From CAUZFZ01 sp963579025 (GTDB taxonomy: Bacteria; Planctomycetota; Planctomycetia; Planctomycetales; Planctomycetaceae), in the NCBI GenBank assembly GCA_963579025.1, contig CAUZFZ010000002.1, positions 62,001-126,000 of the forward strand: DNA of 64,000 nt. The letters run 5' to 3'. A model generated the notes under the pieces. That model saw only the letters and a program-made list of their open reading frames with translations. It did no database searches and had not been told where the DNA came from. The position numbers were made by a program, and so were the translations under genes. This document shows, piece after piece, positions 37,544 through 45,523 of this stretch; the stretch's first letter is position 1, and each line of letters starts with the position of its first letter.

Positions 37544-39013
37544 ATGAACACATTCCCTTGCGGTCGCATCCAGCGTCGTACGTTCCTTACCGACTGCGGC
37601 ATGGGATTCACCGGCCTGGCACTCGGTGCGATGTTGCAGCGCGAGGGGCACGCGTCACCGGACGTGCAGCCGCATGTGCCATCCGGGCAACCGCTGGTGG
37701 CTCCCAAAGCGAAGAGCGTTATCTGGTTCTTTATGAACGGAGGCACCTCGCATGTGGAGTCGTTCGATCCAAAACCTGCGCTCAACAAATACTCCGGTCT
37801 GACCGTCGACGAATCGCCGTTCAAGTCGGCGGTGCTGGATTCGGAATTCTACCGGAAGAACGTGCGTGACTTTGCCGGCACTCCGCGAGCGTTGATGGCC
37901 ACGCTGTATCCGTTACAGGTCGGGTACAGGAAGCGCGGCGAAAGCGGCATCGAAGTCAGCGACTGGTGGCCGCATGTCGGCAGTTGCATCGACGACATCT
38001 CGGTCGTGCGTTCGATGTGGACGACCGACAACGATCACGCGGCTCAACTGCAGTTTCACACGGGCCGACACATCTTCGACGGCTTCTTTCCTTCGGTCGG
38101 CGCGTGGGTGCATTACGGACTCGGGACACTCAACGAAAACCTGCCCCAGTTCATCGTGATGGGACCGCCACCGGGTGACTGCTGCGGTGGAGTCGGTGCA
38201 CACGACGGCAGCTATCTCGGTCCAGAGCATTCGGGCGTGAAAATGACGCTCGACCCGAAAAACCCGCTGCCGTTTGGAACACCCGGCTCCAACGTAAACG
38301 TCGCAGAACGGCGCAAACAGCTCGACCTGCTGCGGGAACTCAATGGGCTGACCGCGGTGGAGTATCCGAACGATGCGAAGCTGCGGGCACGCATCAAGTC
38401 GTTCGAACTGGCGTTCCGCATGCAGATGTCGGTGCCAGAAGTTGTCCGGATGAATGACGAGACAAAATCGACGCAGGATCTATACGGCCTCAACGACGGT
38501 ACGACGTCCAACATGGCACGCCAGGCGATCGCGGCACGACGACTGGTCGAACGTGGCGTGCGCTTCGTGCAGATCTACGACGGCGGTGGAGGCGGGGGAG
38601 GCTGGGACGCTCACAGCAAGCTCAAGTCGAACCACACGAAAAACTGCGCCCGAGTCGACAAGCCGATCGCCGGCCTGCTCAAGGATCTCAAGCAGCGCGG
38701 ACTGCTGGATGAAACGCTGGTCGTGTGGGCCACCGAGTTCGGGCGCACGCCCGGAGCCGAACGTTCGGACGGACGGGACCATCACCCGTATGGATTTTCC
38801 ATCTGGATGGCCGGCGGCGGATTAAAGGGCGGCATCGCTCACGGAGCGACGGACGAGATCGGATTCCACGCAGCCGAGGACCGGCACTACGTCACCGACG
38901 CCCACGCGACAATCCTGCATCAGCTGGGCCTCGATCCGCACACCCTGGAAGTCCCGGGCCACAAACGCCTGGAAATCGACTTCGGCAAGCCGATTCATCA
39001 GATCATCGCGTAG
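37544..39013 (+). CDS. DUF1501 secreted protein
   Basis: 489 residues from the ATG at 37544 (a GTG at 37532 is four codons earlier). RIQRRTFLTDCGMGFTGLAL is a twin-arginine-like leader; KSVIWFFMNGGTSHVESFDPK and GRHIFDGFFPSVGAWVHYGL are family motifs. ARRLVERGVRFVQIYDGGGGGGGWD and VVWATEFGRTPGAERSDGRDH are also present (given in parts). A 30-bp segment of this gene (38700-38730) is copied at 42960-42990. It probably shares an operon with the previous DUF1501 gene. Confidence 0.92.
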   Translation: MNTFPCGRIQRRTFLTDCGMGFTGLALGAMLQREGHASPDVQPHVPSGQPLVAPKAKSVIWFFMNGGTSHVESFDPKPALNKYSGLTVDESPFKSAVLDSEFYRKNVRDFAGTPRALMATLYPLQVGYRKRGESGIEVSDWWPHVGSCIDDISVVRSMWTTDNDHAAQLQFHTGRHIFDGFFPSVGAWVHYGLGTLNENLPQFIVMGPPPGDCCGGVGAHDGSYLGPEHSGVKMTLDPKNPLPFGTPGSNVNVAERRKQLDLLRELNGLTAVEYPNDAKLRARIKSFELAFRMQMSVPEVVRMNDETKSTQDLYGLNDGTTSNMARQAIAARRLVERGVRFVQIYDGGGGGGGWDAHSKLKSNHTKNCARVDKPIAGLLKDLKQRGLLDETLVVWATEFGRTPGAERSDGRDHHPYGFSIWMAGGGLKGGIAHGATDEIGFHAAEDRHYVTDAHATILHQLGLDPHTLEVPGHKRLEIDFGKPIHQIIA

Positions 39014-39014
39014 T

Positions 39015-39139
<125 letters not shown>

Positions 39140-39277
39140 AGTAGTCGCTACCGCCTCAACCAGGGATCGACGTCGAACACGCCATCGCTCAATGCCGGCG
39201 GATGCAGAGCCGTCTGATTGAGAAACCTTCGGTCGAGTCCGAACGCAGCAACCCGACATCGCCTTTCGGACCACGCC

Positions 39278-42200
39278 TTAACCGCTTCCCCGCCCGGAAT
39301 CTTCAAGCCTCTTCGCCAACTCCGCTGCCAGATGATCCGCCTCAGACCTGACCCAATTGTCGTCATCCTGGACGGCCCGCTGGGTGAGCAGTTCGCGCGT
39401 GGTCTCGTCCGGCCACGTCTCGGCCAACGCCCGAAGCGCGGCGCGGCGGGGATATTCGCGGTCATCCTGGGTGGCCCGCTGAGCGAGCAGTTCGCGCGTG
39501 GTCTCGTCCGGCCACTTCTCGGCCAAAGCCTCAAGCGCGGCAGTGCGCGCATACGCGTTGTCATCCTGTGCGGCCCGTTGGGCGAGCAGTTCGCGCGTGG
39601 TCTCGTCCGGCCACTTCTCGGCCAAAGCCTCAAGCGCGGCAGTGCGCGCATACGCGTTGTCATCCTGGACGGCGAGCAGTTCGCGCGTGGTCTCGTCCGG
39701 CCACTTCTCGGCCAAAGCCTCAAGCGCGGTGCTTCGGACAGAAAAACTGTCATCTTGGACGGCCCACTGGGCGATCAGTTTGTGCGTGGTTTCGTCCGAC
39801 CACTTCTTGATCAAAAACTTCAGCGCGGCGACGCGGATGTCGACGTTGTCATCCTGTGCGGCCCGTTGGGCGAGCAGTTCGCGCGTGGTCTCGTCCGGCC
39901 ACTTCTCGGCCAACGTCTCAAGCGCGATGCGACGGCTGTAGTAATTCTGGTTTACCGCTCGGATTGCAAGCAAGGTTCTTGACAGTGCATCATCATCACT
40001 AAGGCAACCCTCGGAGACAGTCAACGTTCCTTCGGCCATCTTCCAAACCGTCGATAGCCCCGAAAGGAACTTTATTGCTCGAGTGCGGTTGCGTTCGAGC
40101 AGCGCCCGCAAATAAGTCCTGATGGGTTCCTGACTCTGGTCTTTTACGAGATGGGTCATGCCAAACAGTTCGTCATCCGAAAGGTGTGGCAGCAGCATTT
40201 GGATCGCTCGTCGCCGCACTTGGAACGCGCCGGCTTTGGTCGCGTCTATCAAATGCGACTTGACGGCAGCACCGAGTTGGCCCAGAGCTTCGAGGATTTC
40301 GAGTTGCGTGTTCTGTGGCACACCAGAACGTTTCCGGAAAGCGTCCAGTGTTGCTTCAACAGCCTCAGAAAAGCTCTTGCGTGTCTCCATTTGCAGTTCC
40401 GTGACGCCGCTGATGTCCTTCACGATGTTGGAACATAGGGCGACGACCGGAGCCTGATCCGTGATCGTGGTTCCTCGTTCGCTCAACAGCCATGCGATGT
40501 AGCGGTCGGCCTTGTCGTCCGATCCGATGGCCCATTGAGCACCCAGCAATTGCAACGTCTCGAACCACTTGGCCAGCCGCAGTCCGGGCTGAATGACTGC
40601 AGTCACCGTGTCGAAATCCATATTCGACAGCTGCCACGCGGCCAGGTATTCCTGAAATGTGAGGTGAACGAAGCGGTAACTGTGGGCACGCCGGCTGACC
40701 AGCAGCCCGCTGCGTAATTCCTGTCGCTCAAGAAATCGCTCCGCGCGGGCCGCGGCCTGCTCGGCGTTTGCCGCACCTTGGTCGAGGAACCGAGGGACAA
40801 GAAGCTTAATCACCTGTGCTTTGGATGCTTCGTCGTCTTCGCCGTCCAGGCTCAGGATTTGCAACGCGATTTCGGCGAACCGTTTGCGGACCCAGGCGCG
40901 TTCTTCATGCGTCTGCTCTTCACGCGCGTCGTCCAACATGTCGGTTTTGCGACCGATCTGGATGTGCTCGGCTTCCTTGCGCTGGCCCAGCAAAACGTCG
41001 ATACATTCGTCGTACAGGTCGACTCGCTGTTCCGGCAGGCGTCTGCGATTCCAGTGCACGATGGCGATCACCGTCAACAGCAAGGGGTTCACCGCCAGCG
41101 GACGAATGCGGTCGCTGGCTTCGACGCCATTAGCAAGACTCGTAAATTCTCGCGCAGCGTCCGTTCCCGCGGTCTCGACATCGCCCGGCGACACGCGAAA
41201 CAACAACGCCACCCAGTTGCGAATGAACTCCGCGCGGTCGTTGGCATCGAAGGGTTGGATATCACAACGCGTGAATTGGCCCTTGAGGATTGCATCGCCG
41301 GTGTACGCTCGAATGCGAGAAGTGACTACGAAGCGATTGTCCCCATAACGATCAATGCAGTCCTCCAGCATTCGGCTGACCGCCGCCCGCCCCGCGTCGC
41401 TGGGCACTTCGTCGAGGCCATCGAACAGCAGGCAACAACCGCCTGAAGCGAGCAACTTTTCCACATCCTCCGCCGTGATCGAAAATTCGGAGGCAGTGAG
41501 ACGGTCTGCGATGAATTCGAGTAGCGCGACCACACGCACTTCTTCGCGATGCTTCAGGAAATCCGCCAGGTCCCAACAGGACAGGAAGATCGGAACCGGC
41601 AATGGTTCCTCAAGGCAGAGTTTCTCGCGCGCGATGCCTGGATCGTCCTGCAACACCGAACGGGCGAGCATCAAGGCGATGTACTTCAGGAACGTCGATT
41701 TTCCGCTGCCCGGATCACCGACGATCACCAACTTGTTGTACTGCAACAGGGCGGTCTGAATATCGATTGCACCGGAATCATACTCTTCGGTCTCTTCCGT
41801 CGCGTCTTCGTCGAACATGACGCGCAGCCGTACGTAGATCTCGCTGAGCGGAATCTCGAACGTCCGATCGTTGTCGATCCCGGCAATGTCCAGGCGGCGA
41901 AAGTCGCGATCGACGTTCTCGTAGTATTTCGTCGGCGGCGACATCGAACTGGTTGGGCGTTTCACTGACACCGGTCGCTCGACAACCCACGGCCTGGACT
42001 CGTCGGCCAGCCAGACGTTCAAGTCGTTCTCAAGCACGTCACGAAACCCGTCGGTGCCGGGGTACTCGGTGTAGAACACCGGGTTGTCCAGGTCCTGCAT
42101 TCGGTGGCGGAAGGCTTCGACTTTGTCCCATTGCTCAAGGGCCGCGTTCCGCTTCTCGCGATCGGCCGACAGCTTAAGTTCTTCCACAGTGCGGAAGTAC

Positions 42201-42568
42201 CATTTGATCTCCGGCCAGCCGTCGTTTTCCCGATGCCAGGCGAGTGCCGTGTCGAATTCCTCTTCGGTGCCCGATTCCGCTATCCCCGTCTGCGTGCCAA
42301 ACCGTTGATTCATGATCCCGACGACCAATGCGAGCGAATCTTTGTACTTTTTCAGCGTTTGTTGCGTGATCAGTTCCTGCGGACGTCCCACACCGATCGA
42401 GGAATTGTTTTCCCAATCGATCACCTCGAATCGCACGTTCCACTGACGCGCGTGGTGGCGGTTATACCGCTCGAAGAACTGTCGGACGTGCTGGCGTTCG
42501 TCGCCGACATCACCCGGCGATGCGAGAAAGACGTGGTAGGTGTAAGTTGTGCGGGGAGAGAGCGGCAT
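39278..42568 (-). CDS. DUF4062-NACHT-HEAT STAND protein (putative antiviral NTPase)
   Basis: 1096 residues from the ATG at 42568; a longer frame to 42601 adds 11 residues without coding character. Residues 8-130: DUF4062/TIR-like domain (YHVFLASPGDVGDERQHV). Residues 270-450: NACHT ATPase, Walker A GDPGSGKST (284-292) and Walker B CCLLFDGLDEVP (about 379-390). Residues 450-740: helical arm (HLTFQEYLAAWQLSN). Residues 870-1090: HEAT-like repeats of 33 residues (unit ALEALAEKWPDETTRELLAQ...), almost identical to each other. DUF4062 is a TIR-related effector-like domain and HEAT repeats are common sensors in bacterial NACHT defence proteins; activity is inferred. A 59-residue ORF lies 45 bp upstream on the same strand. 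Confidence 0.88.
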   Translation of the reverse strand: MPLSPRTTYTYHVFLASPGDVGDERQHVRQFFERYNRHHARQWNVRFEVIDWENNSSIGVGRPQELITQQTLKKYKDSLALVVGIMNQRFGTQTGIAESGTEEEFDTALAWHRENDGWPEIKWYFRTVEELKLSADREKRNAALEQWDKVEAFRHRMQDLDNPVFYTEYPGTDGFRDVLENDLNVWLADESRPWVVERPVSVKRPTSSMSPPTKYYENVDRDFRRLDIAGIDNDRTFEIPLSEIYVRLRVMFDEDATEETEEYDSGAIDIQTALLQYNKLVIVGDPGSGKSTFLKYIALMLARSVLQDDPGIAREKLCLEEPLPVPIFLSCWDLADFLKHREEVRVVALLEFIADRLTASEFSITAEDVEKLLASGGCCLLFDGLDEVPSDAGRAAVSRMLEDCIDRYGDNRFVVTSRIRAYTGDAILKGQFTRCDIQPFDANDRAEFIRNWVALLFRVSPGDVETAGTDAAREFTSLANGVEASDRIRPLAVNPLLLTVIAIVHWNRRRLPEQRVDLYDECIDVLLGQRKEAEHIQIGRKTDMLDDAREEQTHEERAWVRKRFAEIALQILSLDGEDDEASKAQVIKLLVPRFLDQGAANAEQAAARAERFLERQELRSGLLVSRRAHSYRFVHLTFQEYLAAWQLSNMDFDTVTAVIQPGLRLAKWFETLQLLGAQWAIGSDDKADRYIAWLLSERGTTITDQAPVVALCSNIVKDISGVTELQMETRKSFSEAVEATLDAFRKRSGVPQNTQLEILEALGQLGAAVKSHLIDATKAGAFQVRRRAIQMLLPHLSDDELFGMTHLVKDQSQEPIRTYLRALLERNRTRAIKFLSGLSTVWKMAEGTLTVSEGCLSDDDALSRTLLAIRAVNQNYYSRRIALETLAEKWPDETTRELLAQRAAQDDNVDIRVAALKFLIKKWSDETTHKLIAQWAVQDDSFSVRSTALEALAEKWPDETTRELLAVQDDNAYARTAALEALAEKWPDETTRELLAQRAAQDDNAYARTAALEALAEKWPDETTRELLAQRATQDDREYPRRAALRALAETWPDETTRELLTQRAVQDDDNWVRSEADHLAAELAKRLEDSGRGSG
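39300..39960 (-). repeat. Tandem 99-bp coding repeats (HEAT array)
   Basis: The 33-residue HEAT unit recurs with a 99-bp period: the same motif (gagcagttcgcgcgtgg, or gatcag in one unit) starts at 39386, 39485, 39584, 39674, 39773 and 39872. One interval is 90 bp because of a 9-bp deletion. Neighbouring units near 39500-39700 are nearly identical in DNA, which points to recent expansion or gene conversion. Confidence 0.9.
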
Positions 42569-42613
42569 GCCAGAATTTCCGTTATGGGATCGTCTACACA
42601 AAGTGGATCAGTG

Positions 42614-42793
42614 TTACGTAACGGACATCATTCGCGTCTCGCGGTGGATGACCGAATAGACGTTCTTGAAGCACTGCCCGACGTAGCTTTTCGCCGCGTC
42701 TTTGGCGATGTCCTTCGCCAGGTCCTCCAGGATCGGACGAAAGACCGACCAGCCTGCCTGACCGACTCCCCACACGGCGAGCAATTCCAACAT
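42614..42793 (-). CDS. Small 59-residue protein upstream of the NACHT gene
   Basis: Too short for routine ORF lists. ATG at 42793 with AGGGG about six bases before it, stop at 42614-42616. The N-terminus MLELLAVWGVGQAGWSVFRP and the following LEDLAKDIAKDAAKSYVG form an amphipathic helix that resembles the N-terminal segment of many NACHT/HEAT proteins, here encoded separately. It ends 45 bp before the NACHT gene, on the same strand, so co-expression is likely. It may be a partner, toxin-like membrane-active peptide or a former N-terminus cut off by a stop. Confidence 0.6.
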   Translation of the reverse strand: MLELLAVWGVGQAGWSVFRPILEDLAKDIAKDAAKSYVGQCFKNVYSVIHRETRMMSVT

Positions 42794-42959
42794 GTGCCAC
42801 CCCTGACTGCCGTGCGTACTGATGAAGAATCACCGCGAGCTTCACGCTGCTCTCGTGGAATGCGTGCTGCTGCGTACTCGCTGTGAACACAACAACAGTG
42901 CGATGATAGCGAGTCTTCAAACCGGGCCACCAGCACAGGACATTCGCAAGTGATTTCTG

Positions 42960-42990
42960 ACTGCTGGATGGAACGCTGGTCGTGTGGGCA
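42960..42990 (+). pseudogene. 30-bp copy of a DUF1501 gene segment
   Basis: The sequence from 42960 (actgctggatggaacgctgg...) matches 38700-38730 of the DUF1501 gene at about 29 of 30 positions and would read LLDGTLVVWA. It is followed by unrelated sequence. It lies on the other side of the NACHT island from its source gene. The rest of 42794-43092 holds only the upstream region of the sulfatase gene. Confidence 0.5.
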
Positions 42991-43092
42991 GCCGGTTCCC
43001 CTCACGTGATGGGGCTGCCTTGCGATCGAGACGCTACTCGACAGAATTCCCGTCTTCTGAATCGCTCACTTTCAGTTCTCGGGGGATCTTCC

Positions 43093-44526
43093 GTGCTTCG
43101 AGTTATCACGCATGCTGTTGTTCTGGTTGCCGCTGTTCTGGGTGTGAGTCGATCTTCTTCCGCCGCTGACAAACCGAACATCCTGTTTATCTTTGCTGAC
43201 GATCAGGCGTTTGACACGATTCACTCGCTGGGCAATGACGAGATTCAGACGCCAAATCTCGATCGGCTGGTGAAGCGCGGGACGACGTTCACTCGGGCGT
43301 ACAACATGGGGTCGTGGAGCGGGGCGGTTTGTGTTGCCAGTCGGACGATGCTCATCACCGGCAAGTTTCTGTGGAATGCGGAGAAGGACTATCGCGAGAC
43401 GTCGAAGCGATATCTCGAAAAAGGGCGCATGTGGCCTCAGCTCATGCAGGCCGCGGGGTATGACACTTACTTCACTGGCAAGTGGCACATTCGGGCGGAT
43501 GCGACGAAGGCATTCCAGGTCGCTCACAATGTCCGCCCCGGCATGCCCAATCAGACACCCGCGGGATACAACCGTCCGATCGACGGACAGCCGCTGAAGT
43601 GGACGCCGTGGGATCCTCAGTTCGGAGGCTTCTGGAAGGGCGGCAAGCACTGGAGCGAAATCGTTGGCGATGACGCCATCGAATACCTCGACATGGCGAA
43701 ACAGAGCGACAATCCGTTCTTCATGTACATCGCTTTCAATGCTCCACACGATCCGAGGCAGTCGCCAAAGGAGTACGTTGATCGATATCCGCTTGAGAAG
43801 ATCAGTATGCCGCGAAGTTTTGTACCTGAGTATCCATTTAACGAAGCCATGGCATCGGGTCGGAAACTGCGTGATGAGAAACTCGCTCCGTTTCCTCGCA
43901 CGGAATACTCCGTGAAGGTCAACCGGCAGGAGTACTACGCGATCATCACGCACATGGATGACCAGATCGGTCGTGTCCTCGACGCGCTGGAGAAGTCGGG
44001 ACAGGCCGACAACACGTACATCTTTTTCAGTGCGGATCACGGACTGGCGGTCGGCCGGCACGGTCTGATGGGCAAGCAGAACCTGTTCGATCATTCCGTC
44101 CGCGTGCCCATGATGGTGGTCGGACCGGATGTGCCTGCCAGTGAGAAACGTGACGCGTCCGTTTATCTGCAGGACATCATGGCGACGTCCCTTGAACTCG
44201 CCGGTGCCGAGCGGCCCGAGTATGTGCAGTTCCAGAGTCTGCTGCCGCGGATCAAGGACGCGTCGAAGCCGGGGTACGAGTCTATTTACGGCGCGTATCT
44301 GCAGGCTCAGAGGATGATCACGCACGGCGATCACAAGCTGATTCTGTACCCGGCGGCTAAGCACGCAATTCTGTACAACCTGGCTGACGATCCGGAAGAG
44401 CTGACGGACTTGTACGCTCGGAAGGAACTGCGTCCGGTCGCAAAGCAACTGTTTGCCCGATTGCTCGAACTGCAGAAGGAAACCGGCGACTCGCTTGATC
44501 TGCGGACCACATTCCCCGAGTTGTGA
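43093..44526 (+). CDS. Secreted sulfatase, type I (CVASR)
   Basis: 477 residues from a GTG at 43093 with GGGGGA upstream; a longer frame starting at 42982 lacks a signal peptide. The N-terminus (VITHAVVLVAAVLGVSRSSSA) is a signal sequence. NILFIFADDQ has the metal-binding Asp pair; GAVCVASRTMLITGKF carries the C-x-A-S-R variant of the formylglycine signature (Cys80), which is accepted by FGE. YFTGKWHI, AFNAPHDPRQ and FFSADHGLAVGRHGL follow. Family role: removal of sulfate from a polysaccharide, substrate unknown. Confidence 0.92.
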   Translation: MLRVITHAVVLVAAVLGVSRSSSAADKPNILFIFADDQAFDTIHSLGNDEIQTPNLDRLVKRGTTFTRAYNMGSWSGAVCVASRTMLITGKFLWNAEKDYRETSKRYLEKGRMWPQLMQAAGYDTYFTGKWHIRADATKAFQVAHNVRPGMPNQTPAGYNRPIDGQPLKWTPWDPQFGGFWKGGKHWSEIVGDDAIEYLDMAKQSDNPFFMYIAFNAPHDPRQSPKEYVDRYPLEKISMPRSFVPEYPFNEAMASGRKLRDEKLAPFPRTEYSVKVNRQEYYAIITHMDDQIGRVLDALEKSGQADNTYIFFSADHGLAVGRHGLMGKQNLFDHSVRVPMMVVGPDVPASEKRDASVYLQDIMATSLELAGAERPEYVQFQSLLPRIKDASKPGYESIYGAYLQAQRMITHGDHKLILYPAAKHAILYNLADDPEELTDLYARKELRPVAKQLFARLLELQKETGDSLDLRTTFPEL

Positions 44527-44584
44527 CTCTCAGACCTCGACGGGGCTGATAGTGCCCGTTCGCTGCGCGTCCAACAAAACGCAT

Positions 44585-44986
44585 TCAGTCGGAATGGGTT
44601 ACTGAGCGATCCTGCTGCAACACGAAATCGTTGATGCGAAGGGCCTCGTCAGTGTCGTCGAGGATCGTGCTGAACAGCTCGCCTACGATGCGGTGAAAGT
44701 GCTCACGCTTGACCGAGTAAAAGTTGTGCTTACCGTCGCGACGAGGAACGATCAGACCTGAGTCGCGCAAGAGGGCCAGGTGATGACTGACGGCCGGCTG
44801 GCTTTGCTGCAGTCGGGCACACAGAGCGGTCACATGAAGTTCTCCTTCACGCACGAGGTGCATCAGGATGCGCAGTCGAGTTCCGTCGGAGAGCAGTTTG
44901 AATGTCTGAACGAGGTCTTTTTCCAGTTCACTGGACAGGCCGGTGGCCGCGGCATCACTCTCGACTTCGGTCATGGGACTGATCAT
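44585..44986 (-). CDS. ArsR-family transcriptional regulator
   Basis: 133 residues. A winged helix-turn-helix is clear: FKLLSDGTRLRILMHLVREG, then LCARLQQSQPAVSHHLALLR (recognition helix) and the wing DGKHNFYSVKREHF. No CxC metal-binding motif of the ArsR/SmtB metal sensors is seen, so the signal may be non-metal. AGAGG lies before the ATG. The gene is convergent with the sulfatase gene; the divergent neighbour is the VWA membrane protein gene 540 bp away. Confidence 0.88.
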   Translation of the reverse strand: MISPMTEVESDAAATGLSSELEKDLVQTFKLLSDGTRLRILMHLVREGELHVTALCARLQQSQPAVSHHLALLRDSGLIVPRRDGKHNFYSVKREHFHRIVGELFSTILDDTDEALRINDFVLQQDRSVTHSD

Positions 44987-45523
44987 TTCATGGACCTCTG
45001 AGAGGCTTGAGGAAGTGAATCGCTGAGAGGTGTTGAATTCTTCAATCGATCGCAGCTTTCAATTCGAGCTGCTTTCGAGAGAGCGGAATCCGCAAGCGAT
45101 GTGAACGAACCGGGCTCAGAACAGAGACCGGTTGAAGTGACATGAATTGGATTTGCTGAACGGCGCACACAAAACGAAGTGGTACGAAGGTGCAGAGCTA
45201 TGGCTTGCGTAAGCCGCGCATTGGAAGATCGTGACATGGGTGAAAAAGAAGATGTGCAAAACGCGGGTAGAGAAACCCAGTTGAGATGACGGCAGAGTGC
45301 GTCAGATAGGTCATTTGAGACGTATCGCGATTATGGTCGGCCCGAAATGGCAGGTCAACCAACGTTTGCCTATTTCGGCAGAAGTCCGGAATTGCCATTC
45401 TGAACGCCGAATGACCGAGAGCCTGCCGTCTGACGAACCATCGAATGACGGCGGTCTTGCGAGGCGGTGGATCGGCCAGCAGAATTCATTAGGCACTTCG
45501 ATACCCCCGACTGATCGGATTCT
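44987..45523. other. Long intergenic region
   Basis: About 540 bp between the ArsR start and the VWA gene start. Both strands have short open frames but none shows protein-like motifs or a sound ribosome-binding site. I see no tRNA, repeat or obvious riboswitch in it. An operator for the ArsR protein would be expected near 44990-45100 but I cannot point to a clear inverted repeat. Confidence 0.4.

Noticed and set aside
39300..39960. CRISPR-like regular repeats
   Set aside because: The period is 99 bp, in frame, and encodes HEAT units; no unique spacers.
43072..44448. 458-residue minus-strand open frame opposite the sulfatase
   Set aside because: Shadow of the sulfatase gene, with no protein-like motif and no ribosome-binding site.
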